The notes beneath the pieces are model-generated. The model searched no databases. It was not told the DNA's origin and worked only from the letters and a program-made list of their open reading frames with translations. A DNA stretch of 64,000 nucleotides from NCBI GenBank assembly GCA_964536015.1, contig CAZHVS010000012.1, forward strand, positions 31,185 through 95,184. The letters are read 5' to 3'. The DNA comes from CAZHVS01 sp964536015 (GTDB lineage: Bacteria > Bacteroidota > Ignavibacteria > Ignavibacteriales > Ignavibacteriaceae). Below are positions 10,071-20,319 of this stretch, piece by piece (position 1 is the stretch's first letter; each line of letters opens with the position of its first letter). The translations under genes and the position numbers were made by a program.

Positions 10071-10241
10071 ATAATTTATAAATTCATCTTTAAATTAAAG
10101 AACCCCGATTCCTTTTCAAAACCATCTGTTCGGTATTGAACTATCTTTCTTTTAACTTGTTATTAATTTTGATAAACAATTATAAATGTTGTAGAAATAA
10201 TTTTCATCTATTAATTTGCAAACAAAAAAGAGAAAGATGTT

Positions 10242-10784
10242 ATGATACAAGTAGTTGATGTAGAATTAACTCCAAACCCGCATGCATTAAAATTTATTTT
10301 GAAAGAAAAAATATTGAATCACGACACAAGGCAGTACCATAAAAAAGAAGATGCAGAAAATGATCCTCTTGCAAAAGGAATTTTCGGGCTTCCTGGAGTT
10401 GTTAGTGTTTTTTATATGGATAAGTTCATTACGGTTGAAAAGAACAAAGAAACTCAGTGGGGACAAATACAACGCCCTCTTGTAGATTTTTTGAAAGAAT
10501 TTGACAATTCATTAATTCCACCAGAGGTTGAAGTAAAAATTGATAATGCGGAACAAAGCGAACTCTTGAAACAGATAAATAATATTCTCGATCAGAAAGT
10601 TCGTCCTGCTTTAGCATATGATGGCGGCGGACTTGAAGTAATTGGCTTAAATGGCTATACACTTAAAATACGCTACCAGGGAGCCTGTGGAAGCTGTCCG
10701 ACTTCAATACGGGGAACTCTTGCAGCTATTGAAAATCTTCTTAAGCGAGATGTAAATCCCAATATTGAAGTGATTCCTGCTTAA
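10242..10784 (+). CDS. NfuA-like Fe-S cluster carrier
   Basis: 180-residue protein with an Nfu N-terminal domain (about 1-90, TPNPHALKF motif) and a NifU-like C-terminal domain (about 105-180) that carries the cluster-binding pair in ACGSCPTS. Such proteins accept a 4Fe-4S cluster from the scaffold and pass it to apo-enzymes, which fits an organism rich in Fe-S and radical SAM proteins. The C-terminal module GGGLEVIGL is typical. Preceded by a 170-base gap and followed by a good terminator, so probably monocistronic. Confidence 0.92.
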   Translation: MIQVVDVELTPNPHALKFILKEKILNHDTRQYHKKEDAENDPLAKGIFGLPGVVSVFYMDKFITVEKNKETQWGQIQRPLVDFLKEFDNSLIPPEVEVKIDNAEQSELLKQINNILDQKVRPALAYDGGGLEVIGLNGYTLKIRYQGACGSCPTSIRGTLAAIENLLKRDVNPNIEVIPA

Positions 10785-10806
10785 GATAATTTCTTAAACT
10801 ATTTGA

Positions 10807-10837
10807 GGAAGTAATTTTTTATTGCTTCCTTTTTTTG
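10807..10837 (+). terminator. Rho-independent terminator after nfu gene
   Basis: GGAAGTAAT (10807-10815) pairs with ATTGCTTCC (10821-10829), one G-T pair, then eight or nine T. It lies 22 bases after the stop codon. Confidence 0.88.
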
Positions 10838-10912
10838 TTATTTTTCTTTAAGTCCTTTAACAAATGATTTGTTCAATAAAAAGTATTACATAAACTATCT
10901 TCGGACAATGCA

Positions 10913-11428
10913 ATGAAGAAAGAAGAAAAAAAAGTTTTCTATACATCCATTACATTAAAGGGTATTAAATTTAATATCTATTCCTCGGCAAATGGTATTT
11001 GCAGAATTGAACTAAACAAAACCTCCGACAAAAAATTTTACACAAAAAAGACAAAGCTACAAGAAGATGACCCCTATTTATTTAATGTAGTTGAACAACT
11101 AAAGGATTATTTTGCCGGAAAACTAAAAGTGTTCAATGTTCCTTTAGATTTAAGCGGAACACCATTTCAGTTACGGGTATGGGACGAGTTATTGAAAATC
11201 CCTTATGGTGAAACAGCAAGTTATAAAGATATTGCTATTAAACTCGGAGATGCAAACTTAGTAAGAGCAGTTGGAAGGGCAAATGGCGCAAACCCCGTCC
11301 CTGTAATTATTCCCTGCCACAGAGTGATTAACTCAAATGGCAATCTCGGTGGTTATTCCGGTGGTATGGATATAAAAATAAAACTACTTGAAATTGAGGG
11401 TTATCTGCCTCTTGAATTATTTGAATAA
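10913..11428 (+). CDS. ogt: Methylated-DNA--protein-cysteine methyltransferase
   Basis: Suicide repair enzyme that moves the alkyl group from O6-alkylguanine to its own Cys. The 171 residues contain the helix-turn-helix region (IPYGETASYKDIAIKLG near 98) and the active-site IIPCHRVINSNGNLGGYSGG near 138. Both match the Ogt/MGMT family and the length is normal. The last 28 bases overlap the end of the convergent MFS gene. Confidence 0.95.
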   Translation: MKKEEKKVFYTSITLKGIKFNIYSSANGICRIELNKTSDKKFYTKKTKLQEDDPYLFNVVEQLKDYFAGKLKVFNVPLDLSGTPFQLRVWDELLKIPYGETASYKDIAIKLGDANLVRAVGRANGANPVPVIIPCHRVINSNGNLGGYSGGMDIKIKLLEIEGYLPLELFE

Positions 11429-12594
11429 GATAATTTTGATTTTGTAAAAAATAAAATCATAAGAAAAATAACAAGAGAAGAAATTCCGGAGAAATAAAAT
11501 GGTGCTGATGCACCAAACTTATCCCACAACACTCCCGCAAAAAAAGAACCCAGCATGACTGCAAAGCTGGAAAGCATAGTTAAAAGTCCAATTCCACTTC
11601 CCCGTTGATCATCGGGAATTAAATCTGCTACCCAGGCTTTTGTAATGCCTTCAGAAGATGCTGCATAAATTCCATAAAAAGCAAACAGAACAAAAACAAT
11701 GTTAATATTATTTATCACACCAAAACCGATGTAAACCAAAGAATAAATCAATAGTCCGGTTAAGAATATTTTTTTCTTTCCAAATTTATCTGAAACTTTT
11801 CCTATTGGGTATGATAAACCTGCGTAAACGAGATTGTAAAATATATATCCCGCAAGAGATGCGGTTTCGGAACCAGAAATGTCTTTTGTTTTAAGAATCA
11901 AAAACACATCACTGCTGTTAACAAAAGAGAAAGCCACAAACAAAAACAGAAGCAGTTTGTATTCTTTAGGAGATCCTTTCCAGAATTCCAGATAACTCAG
12001 TCGGTTATTTTTGTTAGATGAAACAAAATTATCTTTAACAAAAAAAGTTGATACCACTGCAACAATCGAAGGAATAAAGGCAACAAGAAATATTAAAATA
12101 TAATTTGCCGGATAAAAATAAAGCAGTATTAGTGCGGCTATTGGTCCTATTGCAGCTCCAAGCGTATCCATCCCTCTGTGAAAACCAAAAACTGATCCGC
12201 TGTTACTTTTGTCCGAATAACTTGCCAGTAAAGCGTCTCTTGGTGCGGTTCGTATTCCTTTTCCAACCCGATCGGCTACTCTTGAACCAACTACCATTGG
12301 CAAAGAAGGAATAAGAGCCGGTAATGGCTTTGCTATTGCAGATAAACCATAACCAAGAGAAACAAACAATGATCTTTTTCTGACTTTATCAGATAAATTG
12401 CCAAAGTAACCTTTTAAAAATCCGGCAGTTAATTCTGCAATACCTTCAATAATTCCGACCATTGCCATTGATGCACCAAGTGTGGCTGTTAGAAACAAAG
12501 GTGTTACCGGATAAAGCATTTCGCTTGCTATGTCTGTAAAAAGACTAATAAAGCCTAAAAGAACAACCTGTTTTGGAATTTTATTTTTCAACAT
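11401..12594 (-). CDS. MFS transporter
   Basis: Integral inner-membrane protein of 397 residues with about 12 hydrophobic helices and major facilitator motifs: the loop 2-3 sequence GNLSDKVRKRSLF and the related second-half loop GKVSDKFGKKKIF. The AAPRDALLASY-like RTAPRDALLA loop after helix 4 is seen in a subgroup of putative drug or metabolite exporters of Bacteroidota and proteobacteria. Substrate cannot be inferred. Divergent from tpiA with a 66-base gap and convergent with ogt. Confidence 0.88.
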   Translation of the reverse strand: MLKNKIPKQVVLLGFISLFTDIASEMLYPVTPLFLTATLGASMAMVGIIEGIAELTAGFLKGYFGNLSDKVRKRSLFVSLGYGLSAIAKPLPALIPSLPMVVGSRVADRVGKGIRTAPRDALLASYSDKSNSGSVFGFHRGMDTLGAAIGPIAALILLYFYPANYILIFLVAFIPSIVAVVSTFFVKDNFVSSNKNNRLSYLEFWKGSPKEYKLLLFLFVAFSFVNSSDVFLILKTKDISGSETASLAGYIFYNLVYAGLSYPIGKVSDKFGKKKIFLTGLLIYSLVYIGFGVINNINIVFVLFAFYGIYAASSEGITKAWVADLIPDDQRGSGIGLLTMLSSFAVMLGSFFAGVLWDKFGASAPFYFSGISSLVIFLMILFFTKSKLSYSNNSRGR

Positions 12595-12666
12595 TAACTT
12601 ATTTATTTTGTTTATTAAGTTTGCACTGAAACTTAAGAAAAATATTTTTATATAAAGAGGATGAAA

Positions 12667-13422
12667 ATGCGAAAGAAAATTATTGCCGGTAACTGGAAAA
12701 TGAATATGAATCTTACTGAGTCAATTTCTTTAATATCGGAATTAAAAAATATACTGAATAAAGAAATAGTTAATTGTGAAGTAATAATATGTCCGCCATT
12801 CACATCGCTTGAAGCTGCGGCTACTCTAATTAAAGATTCGGAGTTGAAACTTGGTGCACAAAATCTTTACTTTGAAGAAAGCGGTGCTTATACCGGAGAA
12901 ATTTCTGCTTCAATGCTAAAAAGTGTTGGTTGTGAATTTGTAATAATCGGTCACTCCGAAAGAAGAACTATCTTTAAAGAAACTGACGAGATGATAAATA
13001 AAAAAATTGTAAAAGCATTATCGGGCGGACTTAAACCAATTTTTTGCATTGGGGAGACGCTTGATGAAAGAGAAAACGGAATTACTTTTAATGTAATAGA
13101 AAAACAAGTAGTTGAAGGACTAAAAAATATTTCCGAAAATGATTTAAGAAATATCGTAATCGCATACGAACCTGTCTGGGCTATAGGAACAGGTAAAAAT
13201 GCTACTCCGCAGCAAGCAGAAGAAGTGCACACTTTTATCAGAAACCTGTTAAAAAAGATTTACAGCAATTACGCTGCCGAAGCGATGATAATACAATATG
13301 GCGGTAGTGTTAAACCAGACAATGCAAAAGAATTATTGTCTCAGCCAAATATTGATGGGGCACTTGTCGGTGGCGCTTGTCTAAAAGTTGATTCTTTTAT
13401 CGGAATAATTAAATCCTGTTAA
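12667..13422 (+). CDS. tpiA: Triosephosphate isomerase
   Basis: Glycolytic enzyme interconverting dihydroxyacetone phosphate and glyceraldehyde 3-phosphate. The catalytic Lys is in AGNWKMN, the His in IIGHSERR near residue 95 and the Glu in AYEPVWAIGTG near 167, and the phosphate-binding GGSV and GALVGGA loops are present. ATG codons exist at 12661 and 12667; an AGAGG sits directly before the first and 6 bases before the second, so 12667 is chosen, giving 251 residues. The K+ channel gene starts 15 bases after its stop and may be co-transcribed. Confidence 0.97.
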   Translation: MRKKIIAGNWKMNMNLTESISLISELKNILNKEIVNCEVIICPPFTSLEAAATLIKDSELKLGAQNLYFEESGAYTGEISASMLKSVGCEFVIIGHSERRTIFKETDEMINKKIVKALSGGLKPIFCIGETLDERENGITFNVIEKQVVEGLKNISENDLRNIVIAYEPVWAIGTGKNATPQQAEEVHTFIRNLLKKIYSNYAAEAMIIQYGGSVKPDNAKELLSQPNIDGALVGGACLKVDSFIGIIKSC

Positions 13423-13437
13423 AACAATTTTTAAAAC

Positions 13438-15099
13438 ATGAAACCGCTAAAAAAACGAAGATCCTTTTTAGGAGTAAGAACTAGCAGAAGAAATGCTCTT
13501 TTGCTTATCCGTTTGTTTTTAATATTGGTTTCACTCATTTCATTTAATACAATTGCATTTAAATTATTGATGTTGAATGAAGGTCGTGATTGCAGCTGGA
13601 TAACTTCTTTCTACTGGACAAGTACAAATATGTCCACACTTGGTCTTGGTGATATTGTATTTAACTCTGACATTGGAAAGTTATTTACTGTTTTTGTAAA
13701 TCTTTCAGGACTTGTATTTATAATTGTCATCGTTCCCTTTACTTTCTTTCAGTTGTTCCAGTCGACAGCAAGAATTCACAAAGAACTATCTCAGCAGGTT
13801 CGTGGACATGTAATAATCACTAATTTCAACAACGTAACAAAATCATTAATAAGTAAATTTAAAAACTATCGTATCCCGTATGTTTTATTAGTTCCCAATT
13901 TAAAGCAAGCGGCGGCTCTTATCGATGAAAACTATAAAGTCGTTGCAAGAGAAATAGACGACCCTGAGTCTTATGAACATCTACAAGTTGATCAATCGCT
14001 TGGATTTGTTTTAGCGGGAGATGATTTTGAAAACGCATCTACGGCTTTTGCAATAAGACAAACGACAAAGAATAAAAACATCATTTCTCTTGCTACAATG
14101 AAGAGCGCTGAAGATGTGCTTAATTCAGCAGGCGTTAATCATATAATCAAACTAGATGAAATGATGGGAAAATCACTCTCAAGAAGAATTGTATCGGGTG
14201 ATGCTCTTGCTCATATTATCGGTGAGTTTGACAATTTAAGAATTGCCGAAGCAACAGTAAGGAGAACTCCGCTAGCGGGCAAATTAATTAAAGAAACAAA
14301 TTTACGTGAACTAATAGGTGTATCAATTGTCGGTATCTGGGAAAATGGAATTTTTAACATTGCCAAGCCCGATTCAGTAATTACAGAAAAGTCTGTACTT
14401 GTTTTAGCAGGCTCACAAGAACAAATAGAAAGATATAATGAACTTTTCTGTATTTACAATATCGAAATTGGTCCTATAATAGTTGTTGGCGGAGGAAATG
14501 TTGGAAAAGCTTTAAGTGCTTCTTTAATAGAAAGACAGCTTGAACATATAGTTATTGAAAAAGAACCAAAAGTAATCGCCGGCGATAATTTTTTATCAGG
14601 TGATGCAAGTAACATTGAAGTATTAAAAAAAGCTGGAATTGAAAAGGCTCACGCAATTGCAATTACCACGCACGATGATCATACAAATATTTTTTTAACG
14701 GCATTAATCAGGAAGTTGAGACCCGACATTCAAATTATCAGCAGGGCAACTCTTGAAAGGACGGTTCAATTACTTTACAATGCTGGCTGTGATATTGTTA
14801 TGTCATACGCTTCAATGGGTTCAAGCAGTATTTTTAATCTTTTGCAAAATGAAAACATTTTAATGATCGCAGAAGGTGTAGATGTTTTTAAAGTTGAAGT
14901 TCCAACAAAGCTTGCAAATAAAACTATTCTTAATTCATGCATTAGAGAATTAACCGGTTGCAGTATTGTGGCACTGATTCACAACAACGACTTTGTTGTG
15001 AATCCCAAGGCAGCAACAATTCTTGCACCCGGTCAATCAATAATTTTAATTGGTACTGTTGAAGCCGAAAAAATCTTTTTTGAAAAATTTATAAATTAA
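13438..15099 (+). CDS. Potassium channel with two RCK (TrkA-N/TrkA-C) modules
   Basis: The N-terminal part has two transmembrane helices (about residues 20-47 and 84-106) around a pore loop with STLGLGDI, a variant of the K+ filter TVGYGD. Two tandem RCK modules follow. The second begins with a Rossmann motif GGGNVGKALSA near 350 and each module ends in a TrkA-C-type domain; the first has lost the clear glycine motif (VIITNFNNV). The layout fits ligand-gated K+ channels such as the MthK/GsuK type, here with both gating modules on one chain as in SynK and GsuK. It probably controls K+ flux at the inner membrane in response to nucleotide or cation binding. Confidence 0.88.
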   Translation: MKPLKKRRSFLGVRTSRRNALLLIRLFLILVSLISFNTIAFKLLMLNEGRDCSWITSFYWTSTNMSTLGLGDIVFNSDIGKLFTVFVNLSGLVFIIVIVPFTFFQLFQSTARIHKELSQQVRGHVIITNFNNVTKSLISKFKNYRIPYVLLVPNLKQAAALIDENYKVVAREIDDPESYEHLQVDQSLGFVLAGDDFENASTAFAIRQTTKNKNIISLATMKSAEDVLNSAGVNHIIKLDEMMGKSLSRRIVSGDALAHIIGEFDNLRIAEATVRRTPLAGKLIKETNLRELIGVSIVGIWENGIFNIAKPDSVITEKSVLVLAGSQEQIERYNELFCIYNIEIGPIIVVGGGNVGKALSASLIERQLEHIVIEKEPKVIAGDNFLSGDASNIEVLKKAGIEKAHAIAITTHDDHTNIFLTALIRKLRPDIQIISRATLERTVQLLYNAGCDIVMSYASMGSSSIFNLLQNENILMIAEGVDVFKVEVPTKLANKTILNSCIRELTGCSIVALIHNNDFVVNPKAATILAPGQSIILIGTVEAEKIFFEKFIN

Positions 15100-15101
15100 C
15101 T

Positions 15102-17285
15102 TTATAATTCTCTCAAAATAAATTCAAGCATCATATTATAAAGATGTATTCTTGCCATTCCCCCATAAATGCTATGTTCTTTTTCAGGATAAAACATTGT
15201 CTGAAATTGTTTATTTGCATCAATCAGTTTTTCCACCAGCTTAACCGAGTTCTGAAAATGAACATTATCATCAAGAGTTCCATGAACCAGCAATAGTTTA
15301 CCTTTATAATTATTAACATAGTGAAGAACAGAATTCGTATCATAACCTGCTTCATTATATTTTGGAAGAGACATATATCTTTCCGTATAGATATTGTCAT
15401 AAAATCTCCAGTTAGTAACTGGGGCAACAGCAATTGCCATTTTGAAATAATCTGCACCTTTAAATAAAGTTAATGCCGAAGAAAATCCACCATAGCTCCA
15501 TCCCCAGATTCCAATTCGTTTTGAATCGATATAAGGAAGAGAAGAAAGATATTTTGCGGCTTGAATGAAATCATTTGATTCCCAATATCCCATTTTTTTA
15601 TAAGCAAGATTTCTAAATGCTTTTCCCCGAAAACCCGTTCCTCTTGGATCCACAGAAAAAACAATATAACCTTTTTGAGCAAGAAGTTGATTCCATAGTA
15701 ATCTTCCCCACTGATCCAAAACAGCTTGAGAGCCAGGTCCGCCATAAATATCAAACAGAACCGGATATTTTTTGTCGGGCTCAAAATTTGCAGGTTTCAT
15801 CATCCAGCAATTTAATTCAACCCCATCTTCTGTTATAAATGTTAGTATTTCGGTTTTTGCCAGGTTATATTCTTTAAAGATTGTAGCCATATCATTAACA
15901 ACAAGATCACTTAATTTAACACCATCAGTTTGATACAGATAAATGTTTGTCATCTTATTAATGTTAGAATACCTGTCAATAAAATATTTACAATTCGGAG
16001 AAACATTTACAACATGAGTTCCTTCATCTTCTGATAATCTCTTTTTATCTTTTCCATCAAAACTAATTGAATATAAATCTCTTCTTAACGGACTTCTTTC
16101 GCTTGATGTATAATAAAGTATTTTATTTGCTTCGTCAACCTGTAAAAGTTTATCAACTTCCCATTCGCCTTTAGTAATTTGATTTATTAGTTTGCCATCA
16201 TAATCAAATAAGTACAAATGATTCCATCCATCCTGTTCCGATGACCAGATAAAATGTTTTTTATCTTTTAAAAACGTCAAATCGTCATTCACATCAACCC
16301 AGCAAGGGTCTGAAAATGTTAAAATTGTTTTTGATTTTCCTGTTAAAGCATCTGCAAACAACAACTCCATTTTGTTTTGAAGTCTGTTCATTCTTTGAAT
16401 TGAAAGCAAATTGGGGTCGGCAGTAAATTTTATTCTTGGAATATAAAAATCTTTTTCCTCACCAAGACTTGCCCATACAACTTTGTTGTTTTCAAGATTC
16501 ACAATTCCAATTTTAACAATTGCATTATTATCTCCTGCTTTAGGATAACGCATTTCATAAAAGTTTAAGTGAAGCGAATCATATTTTTGTATTTTCACAA
16601 TCGGCTCGGGTGATTGGTCTAATCTCCAGAATGCAATTTTTTTACTGTCAGGCGACCATTCTATTCCATTAATAATTGAAAATTCTTCTTCATAAACCCA
16701 ATCAAATAAACCATTCAGGATTACATCGCTTCCGTCAAACGTTAACTGAGTTTCTTTTCTTGTTTCAATATCCACACACCAAATATTATTGTTTCTTACA
16801 AATGCTAACTTTTTACTATCGGGAGAGAAAGTTGCATTAACCTGTTCTTCGTCTGATTCTGCAAGGATAAAGAAATTCTTTTTCCAAGTATCGTAAATAT
16901 AAAAAGTTCCGCCTGTCTTTATTGAACGGGCGAACAAAACACCTGTAAATAAAACATATCTTTCGTCAGGTGACCAGGAATAGTTTTGAATTGAAAAAGG
17001 TTTATCGTCTTCATTTATTTTTAATTGATTTGCAGAAATTAAAATTTCCTCGGCACCGGTTTTTATAATATGCTGAAATATTGAAACAGCTTTTGCCTCT
17101 GGATCCATTTTCATAAAAGAATATTTTTCTCCTCCATCAAACCACTGCACTCCACTTAAACCCTTTCCAAAAAAATCGCGGTTAGAATAGATTGATTCAA
17201 CAGAGAATTCTTTTGTTTGGGTAATACATACTGTGCTGAAGAGAATTAATACGTTTATAATTGCTAATGAAATTTTTTTAAGCAT
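15102..17285 (-). CDS. Prolyl dipeptidyl peptidase, S9B (DPP4-like)
   Basis: Exported serine peptidase releasing N-terminal X-Pro dipeptides. A hydrophobic signal peptide at residues 1-22 is followed by an eight-bladed propeller (about 45-470; WSPDERYVLF and FSPDSKKLAF blades) and the alpha/beta hydrolase domain. The catalytic Ser is in GWSYGG near 595, the Asp in GTLDDNVHFQ near 672 and the His in EKEHSIYG near 703. The DWVYEEEF segment near 200 holds the double-Glu motif that anchors the substrate N-terminus in DPP4. Length 727 is typical. pdxB lies upstream on the same strand with a 35-base gap. Confidence 0.93.
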   Translation of the reverse strand: MLKKISLAIINVLILFSTVCITQTKEFSVESIYSNRDFFGKGLSGVQWFDGGEKYSFMKMDPEAKAVSIFQHIIKTGAEEILISANQLKINEDDKPFSIQNYSWSPDERYVLFTGVLFARSIKTGGTFYIYDTWKKNFFILAESDEEQVNATFSPDSKKLAFVRNNNIWCVDIETRKETQLTFDGSDVILNGLFDWVYEEEFSIINGIEWSPDSKKIAFWRLDQSPEPIVKIQKYDSLHLNFYEMRYPKAGDNNAIVKIGIVNLENNKVVWASLGEEKDFYIPRIKFTADPNLLSIQRMNRLQNKMELLFADALTGKSKTILTFSDPCWVDVNDDLTFLKDKKHFIWSSEQDGWNHLYLFDYDGKLINQITKGEWEVDKLLQVDEANKILYYTSSERSPLRRDLYSISFDGKDKKRLSEDEGTHVVNVSPNCKYFIDRYSNINKMTNIYLYQTDGVKLSDLVVNDMATIFKEYNLAKTEILTFITEDGVELNCWMMKPANFEPDKKYPVLFDIYGGPGSQAVLDQWGRLLWNQLLAQKGYIVFSVDPRGTGFRGKAFRNLAYKKMGYWESNDFIQAAKYLSSLPYIDSKRIGIWGWSYGGFSSALTLFKGADYFKMAIAVAPVTNWRFYDNIYTERYMSLPKYNEAGYDTNSVLHYVNNYKGKLLLVHGTLDDNVHFQNSVKLVEKLIDANKQFQTMFYPEKEHSIYGGMARIHLYNMMLEFILREL

Positions 17286-17320
17286 TATTAAGCTCCATTT
17301 TTATTATTAAAACTTTAGTC

Positions 17321-18454
17321 TCATATAAAATTAAATCTGAATGAAGCGAGTATTTGTTTCCATTTATCGCTTACAATATTCTTGGGTATAAAGTAATTAT
17401 TAAATTCTCTTCTAAGGAAATAATTTTTTCTAAGCAGGTCAAAATTTTTCCCAACTGAATTCAAGTCAGATAAAATATTGCTTTTTGTCTTCTCTGAATC
17501 AGCATTGATATCATAAATACTTTTAAGAATGTAATTATAAAGTTCATTTTCAGTTAGAAAATCTTTTGGTCGCATAAAGCTATCGGCGGGAGGTTTCAAG
17601 AGAGGCTTCCATGTCGCAGCAATCTTCAAATTTTTGCATAAAGCATCATAAATTATTTTCGTTCCGTTTACTTTTCCTTCAAGCGAGTATCCCGCCACAT
17701 GAGGAGTTGCAACATTAACTAATTTTAACAGTTCGGTATTAATTGCAGGTTCATTTTCCCATACATCCAAAACAACTTCGAGATTCTTCTTGCTGATAAG
17801 ATTAATAAGTTGCTTGTTATCAACTACTTCTCCTCTTGCCGCGTTGATGAATAAACTTCCTTCTTTAACATTAAAAAGATTATTTTCATTAAAGAGATGA
17901 AATGTTTTATCAATCCCCGACAATGTTAATGGAGTATGAATAGTGATAATATCTGCTTCAAAAACTTTTTCCAATGAATGAAAATCAATTCCTGTTTCGG
18001 TTCTTTGCCGTGGAGGATCATTAAGAACTGTCTTCAATCCGATTTTGCGGGCATAATAATCTACTTTGCTTCCAATTTCTCCAACGCCAACAATCCCAAG
18101 AGTTAAATCAGAAAAATTTTTTCTGTTTCTGTTTGCCCATTCTGCAATAGCTGTAATTACATACTCAACAACAGCATAAGCGTTGCAACCCTTTGCGTCT
18201 GAAAAAGCAATACCAGCTTCGTTTAAATAATCAACATCAATATGATCTCTTCCGATTGTTGCGGTACCAACAAATTTAACATTTGTGTTTTCAAGCAAAG
18301 ATTTATTTACTTTAGTAACTGACCTAACTATTAAAGCGTCTGCATCAATCAAATCTTTATTAGAAATATTCCTGCCATGCATCAGTTTTACACTGCCAAT
18401 TTGTCCAAAAGCTTCTTCGGCAAAGGAAATATTTTCATCTATTACAAGTTTCAT
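17321..18454 (-). CDS. pdxB: Erythronate-4-phosphate dehydrogenase
   Basis: NAD-dependent D-2-hydroxyacid dehydrogenase of the DXP-dependent pyridoxal phosphate pathway, oxidising 4-phosphoerythronate. Evidence: VRSVTKVNKSLL and FVGTATIGRDHID near the N-terminus, nucleotide-binding GIVGVGEIGS near 122, catalytic Arg in INAARGEVVD, Glu in WENEP and His in TPHVAGYS. The C-terminal extension (about 285-377) is the PdxB dimerisation domain, which separates it from other hydroxyacid dehydrogenases. ATG start at 18454. Confidence 0.93.
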   Translation of the reverse strand: MKLVIDENISFAEEAFGQIGSVKLMHGRNISNKDLIDADALIVRSVTKVNKSLLENTNVKFVGTATIGRDHIDVDYLNEAGIAFSDAKGCNAYAVVEYVITAIAEWANRNRKNFSDLTLGIVGVGEIGSKVDYYARKIGLKTVLNDPPRQRTETGIDFHSLEKVFEADIITIHTPLTLSGIDKTFHLFNENNLFNVKEGSLFINAARGEVVDNKQLINLISKKNLEVVLDVWENEPAINTELLKLVNVATPHVAGYSLEGKVNGTKIIYDALCKNLKIAATWKPLLKPPADSFMRPKDFLTENELYNYILKSIYDINADSEKTKSNILSDLNSVGKNFDLLRKNYFLRREFNNYFIPKNIVSDKWKQILASFRFNFI

Positions 18455-18661
18455 TTTTAAATAAATTTTTTTAGTTCAAATATAAAATAAAAATCAGGAA
18501 AGGATAAGTCCGATTAAAAACAACTGTAATCTGAAAAATTCAGAATCGCACGGTTCTTCTTGTAAAAAAAAAAATTAATAATAACTTCATTCATAATTGC
18601 TTCGATTGATGGATTAAATCTTTGTAAATTGCATATTATATTTTGTAAGGATTATAACTAA

Positions 18662-20296
18662 GTGAAAAAGATCATATTTGTATTTCTAATTATTGTACAC
18701 ATAACGATAAATTGTACTGCCCAGGATTTCAATAAAATAAAACTAGTAGTTGGTGTTGTGGTTGATCAGATGAGATATGTAGATCTGTATCGTTATCAGC
18801 AATTTTATTCCAAAGAAGGCTTTAATAGATTAATGAACGAAGGAACAAACTTTACATATAACCATTTTAACTATGAATTAACAAGCACAGGACCAGGACA
18901 CGCATCCATTTACTCCGGCAGTTCTCCGTATTATCATGGAATAATTGGAAATGAGTTTTTTAGTCGTACAAAAAATAAAACCATTAACTGCGTTTATGAT
19001 GAAAACCAAAATTCATTAGGAAGTAATGATGATGTTGGAAAGTGCTCACCTGTAAATCTTCTTTCAACAACAATTACTGACGAACTAAAATTATTCACAA
19101 ATAAAAAATCCAAAGTGTTTTCAGTTTCGATTAAAGACAGAGGCGCAATTCTTCCCGGGGGACATCTTGCTGATGGAGTTTATTGGTATAATTATAACAA
19201 TGGAAATTTTGTTTCATCTACATATTATATGAACTCTTTACCGGAATGGGTTGATAAGTTTAATCAGAAAAAACTTGTTGATAACTATTTATCAAAACCA
19301 TGGGAGCTTTTATTGGATAAAAAAGTATACTCAATTAATCCTTCTGATGAATCTTCCTATGAAGGCGATATATTTAAAGAAGGAAAAACCTCTTTCCCGC
19401 ACAAGTATGACAAACTTAACGGTAATGAAAAATATGATAAATTCCAGTTTACACCATTTGCTAACCAGATAGTTTTAGATTTCACGAAAGAATTAATTGA
19501 CAACGAAAATATTGGCAATAATTCTGTTCCGGATTTCCTCGCAGTAAGTTTTTCAACTACTGATATAATGGGTCATGAATTCGGGAATTACTCTTACGAG
19601 TTAATGGACACTTATTTAAGATTAGACCGACAGATTGCTGAGCTTATTAATTTTCTCGATAAGAAAATCGGAAGAGAAAATTATCTCCTGTTTCTTACTT
19701 CTGATCATGCTGCTTTACCCACACAGGGATACTTGCTGGAAAATAAAATTCCAAGTGGAGCTGTTAATATGAACAAAATAAAAGATTCAATAAAAGTCTT
19801 TTGTGAAAGAAACTATGGAAACGGAGAAATTATTTCTAACATTTCTAACAGGCAGATTTTTTTGAATAAAAGTATTATTAAAAATAAAAACCTGAATTTT
19901 GAGAGTGTTCAGGAAGAAATTGCTAATTATTTAAGAGAAAATTTCCTGGAGATTCAATCAATATTTACACGAAATTTTCTTGAAACAAAAGTTGCTACCC
20001 GCAACGCAGAAAATACAATTTTAAATGGCTGGAATCCCGCTTTATCGGGTGATATAATTTTTAATTTACGTCCCGGGTATCTTCACAACATTTTGAAAAA
20101 GGGAACCACTCACAGCTCATCTTATAATTATGACACCCATACCCCATTATTATTTTTTGGATGGAAAATACCGGCACAAACAATTAATACTCCTGTTTAT
20201 GTTGTAGATATTGCCGCTACAATTGCAAATCTGTTAAACATAAATGAACCGAGTGCCTGTACAGGAATTCCAATTTTATCTTTACCCCGAAAATAA
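18662..20296 (+). CDS. PafA-type alkaline phosphatase family protein
   Basis: Exported metallophosphatase of the alkaline phosphatase superfamily. A signal peptide ends near CTAQD. The metal-binding Asp is in GVVVDQMRYVDL; the Thr nucleophile in the STGPGHASIYSG segment corresponds to Thr79 of Elizabethkingia PafA. TTDIMGHEFG and LTSDHA provide further zinc ligands and the C-terminal HTPLLFFG the last His. It probably releases phosphate from monoesters in the periplasm. The start is a GTG at 18662, as no ATG precedes the signal peptide. The 207 bases upstream contain no gene. The next gene starts 23 bases after its stop. Confidence 0.88.
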   Translation: MKKIIFVFLIIVHITINCTAQDFNKIKLVVGVVVDQMRYVDLYRYQQFYSKEGFNRLMNEGTNFTYNHFNYELTSTGPGHASIYSGSSPYYHGIIGNEFFSRTKNKTINCVYDENQNSLGSNDDVGKCSPVNLLSTTITDELKLFTNKKSKVFSVSIKDRGAILPGGHLADGVYWYNYNNGNFVSSTYYMNSLPEWVDKFNQKKLVDNYLSKPWELLLDKKVYSINPSDESSYEGDIFKEGKTSFPHKYDKLNGNEKYDKFQFTPFANQIVLDFTKELIDNENIGNNSVPDFLAVSFSTTDIMGHEFGNYSYELMDTYLRLDRQIAELINFLDKKIGRENYLLFLTSDHAALPTQGYLLENKIPSGAVNMNKIKDSIKVFCERNYGNGEIISNISNRQIFLNKSIIKNKNLNFESVQEEIANYLRENFLEIQSIFTRNFLETKVATRNAENTILNGWNPALSGDIIFNLRPGYLHNILKKGTTHSSSYNYDTHTPLLFFGWKIPAQTINTPVYVVDIAATIANLLNINEPSACTGIPILSLPRK

Positions 20297-20319
20297 ATTC
20301 AAAGAAAGGATAAAGCAAT

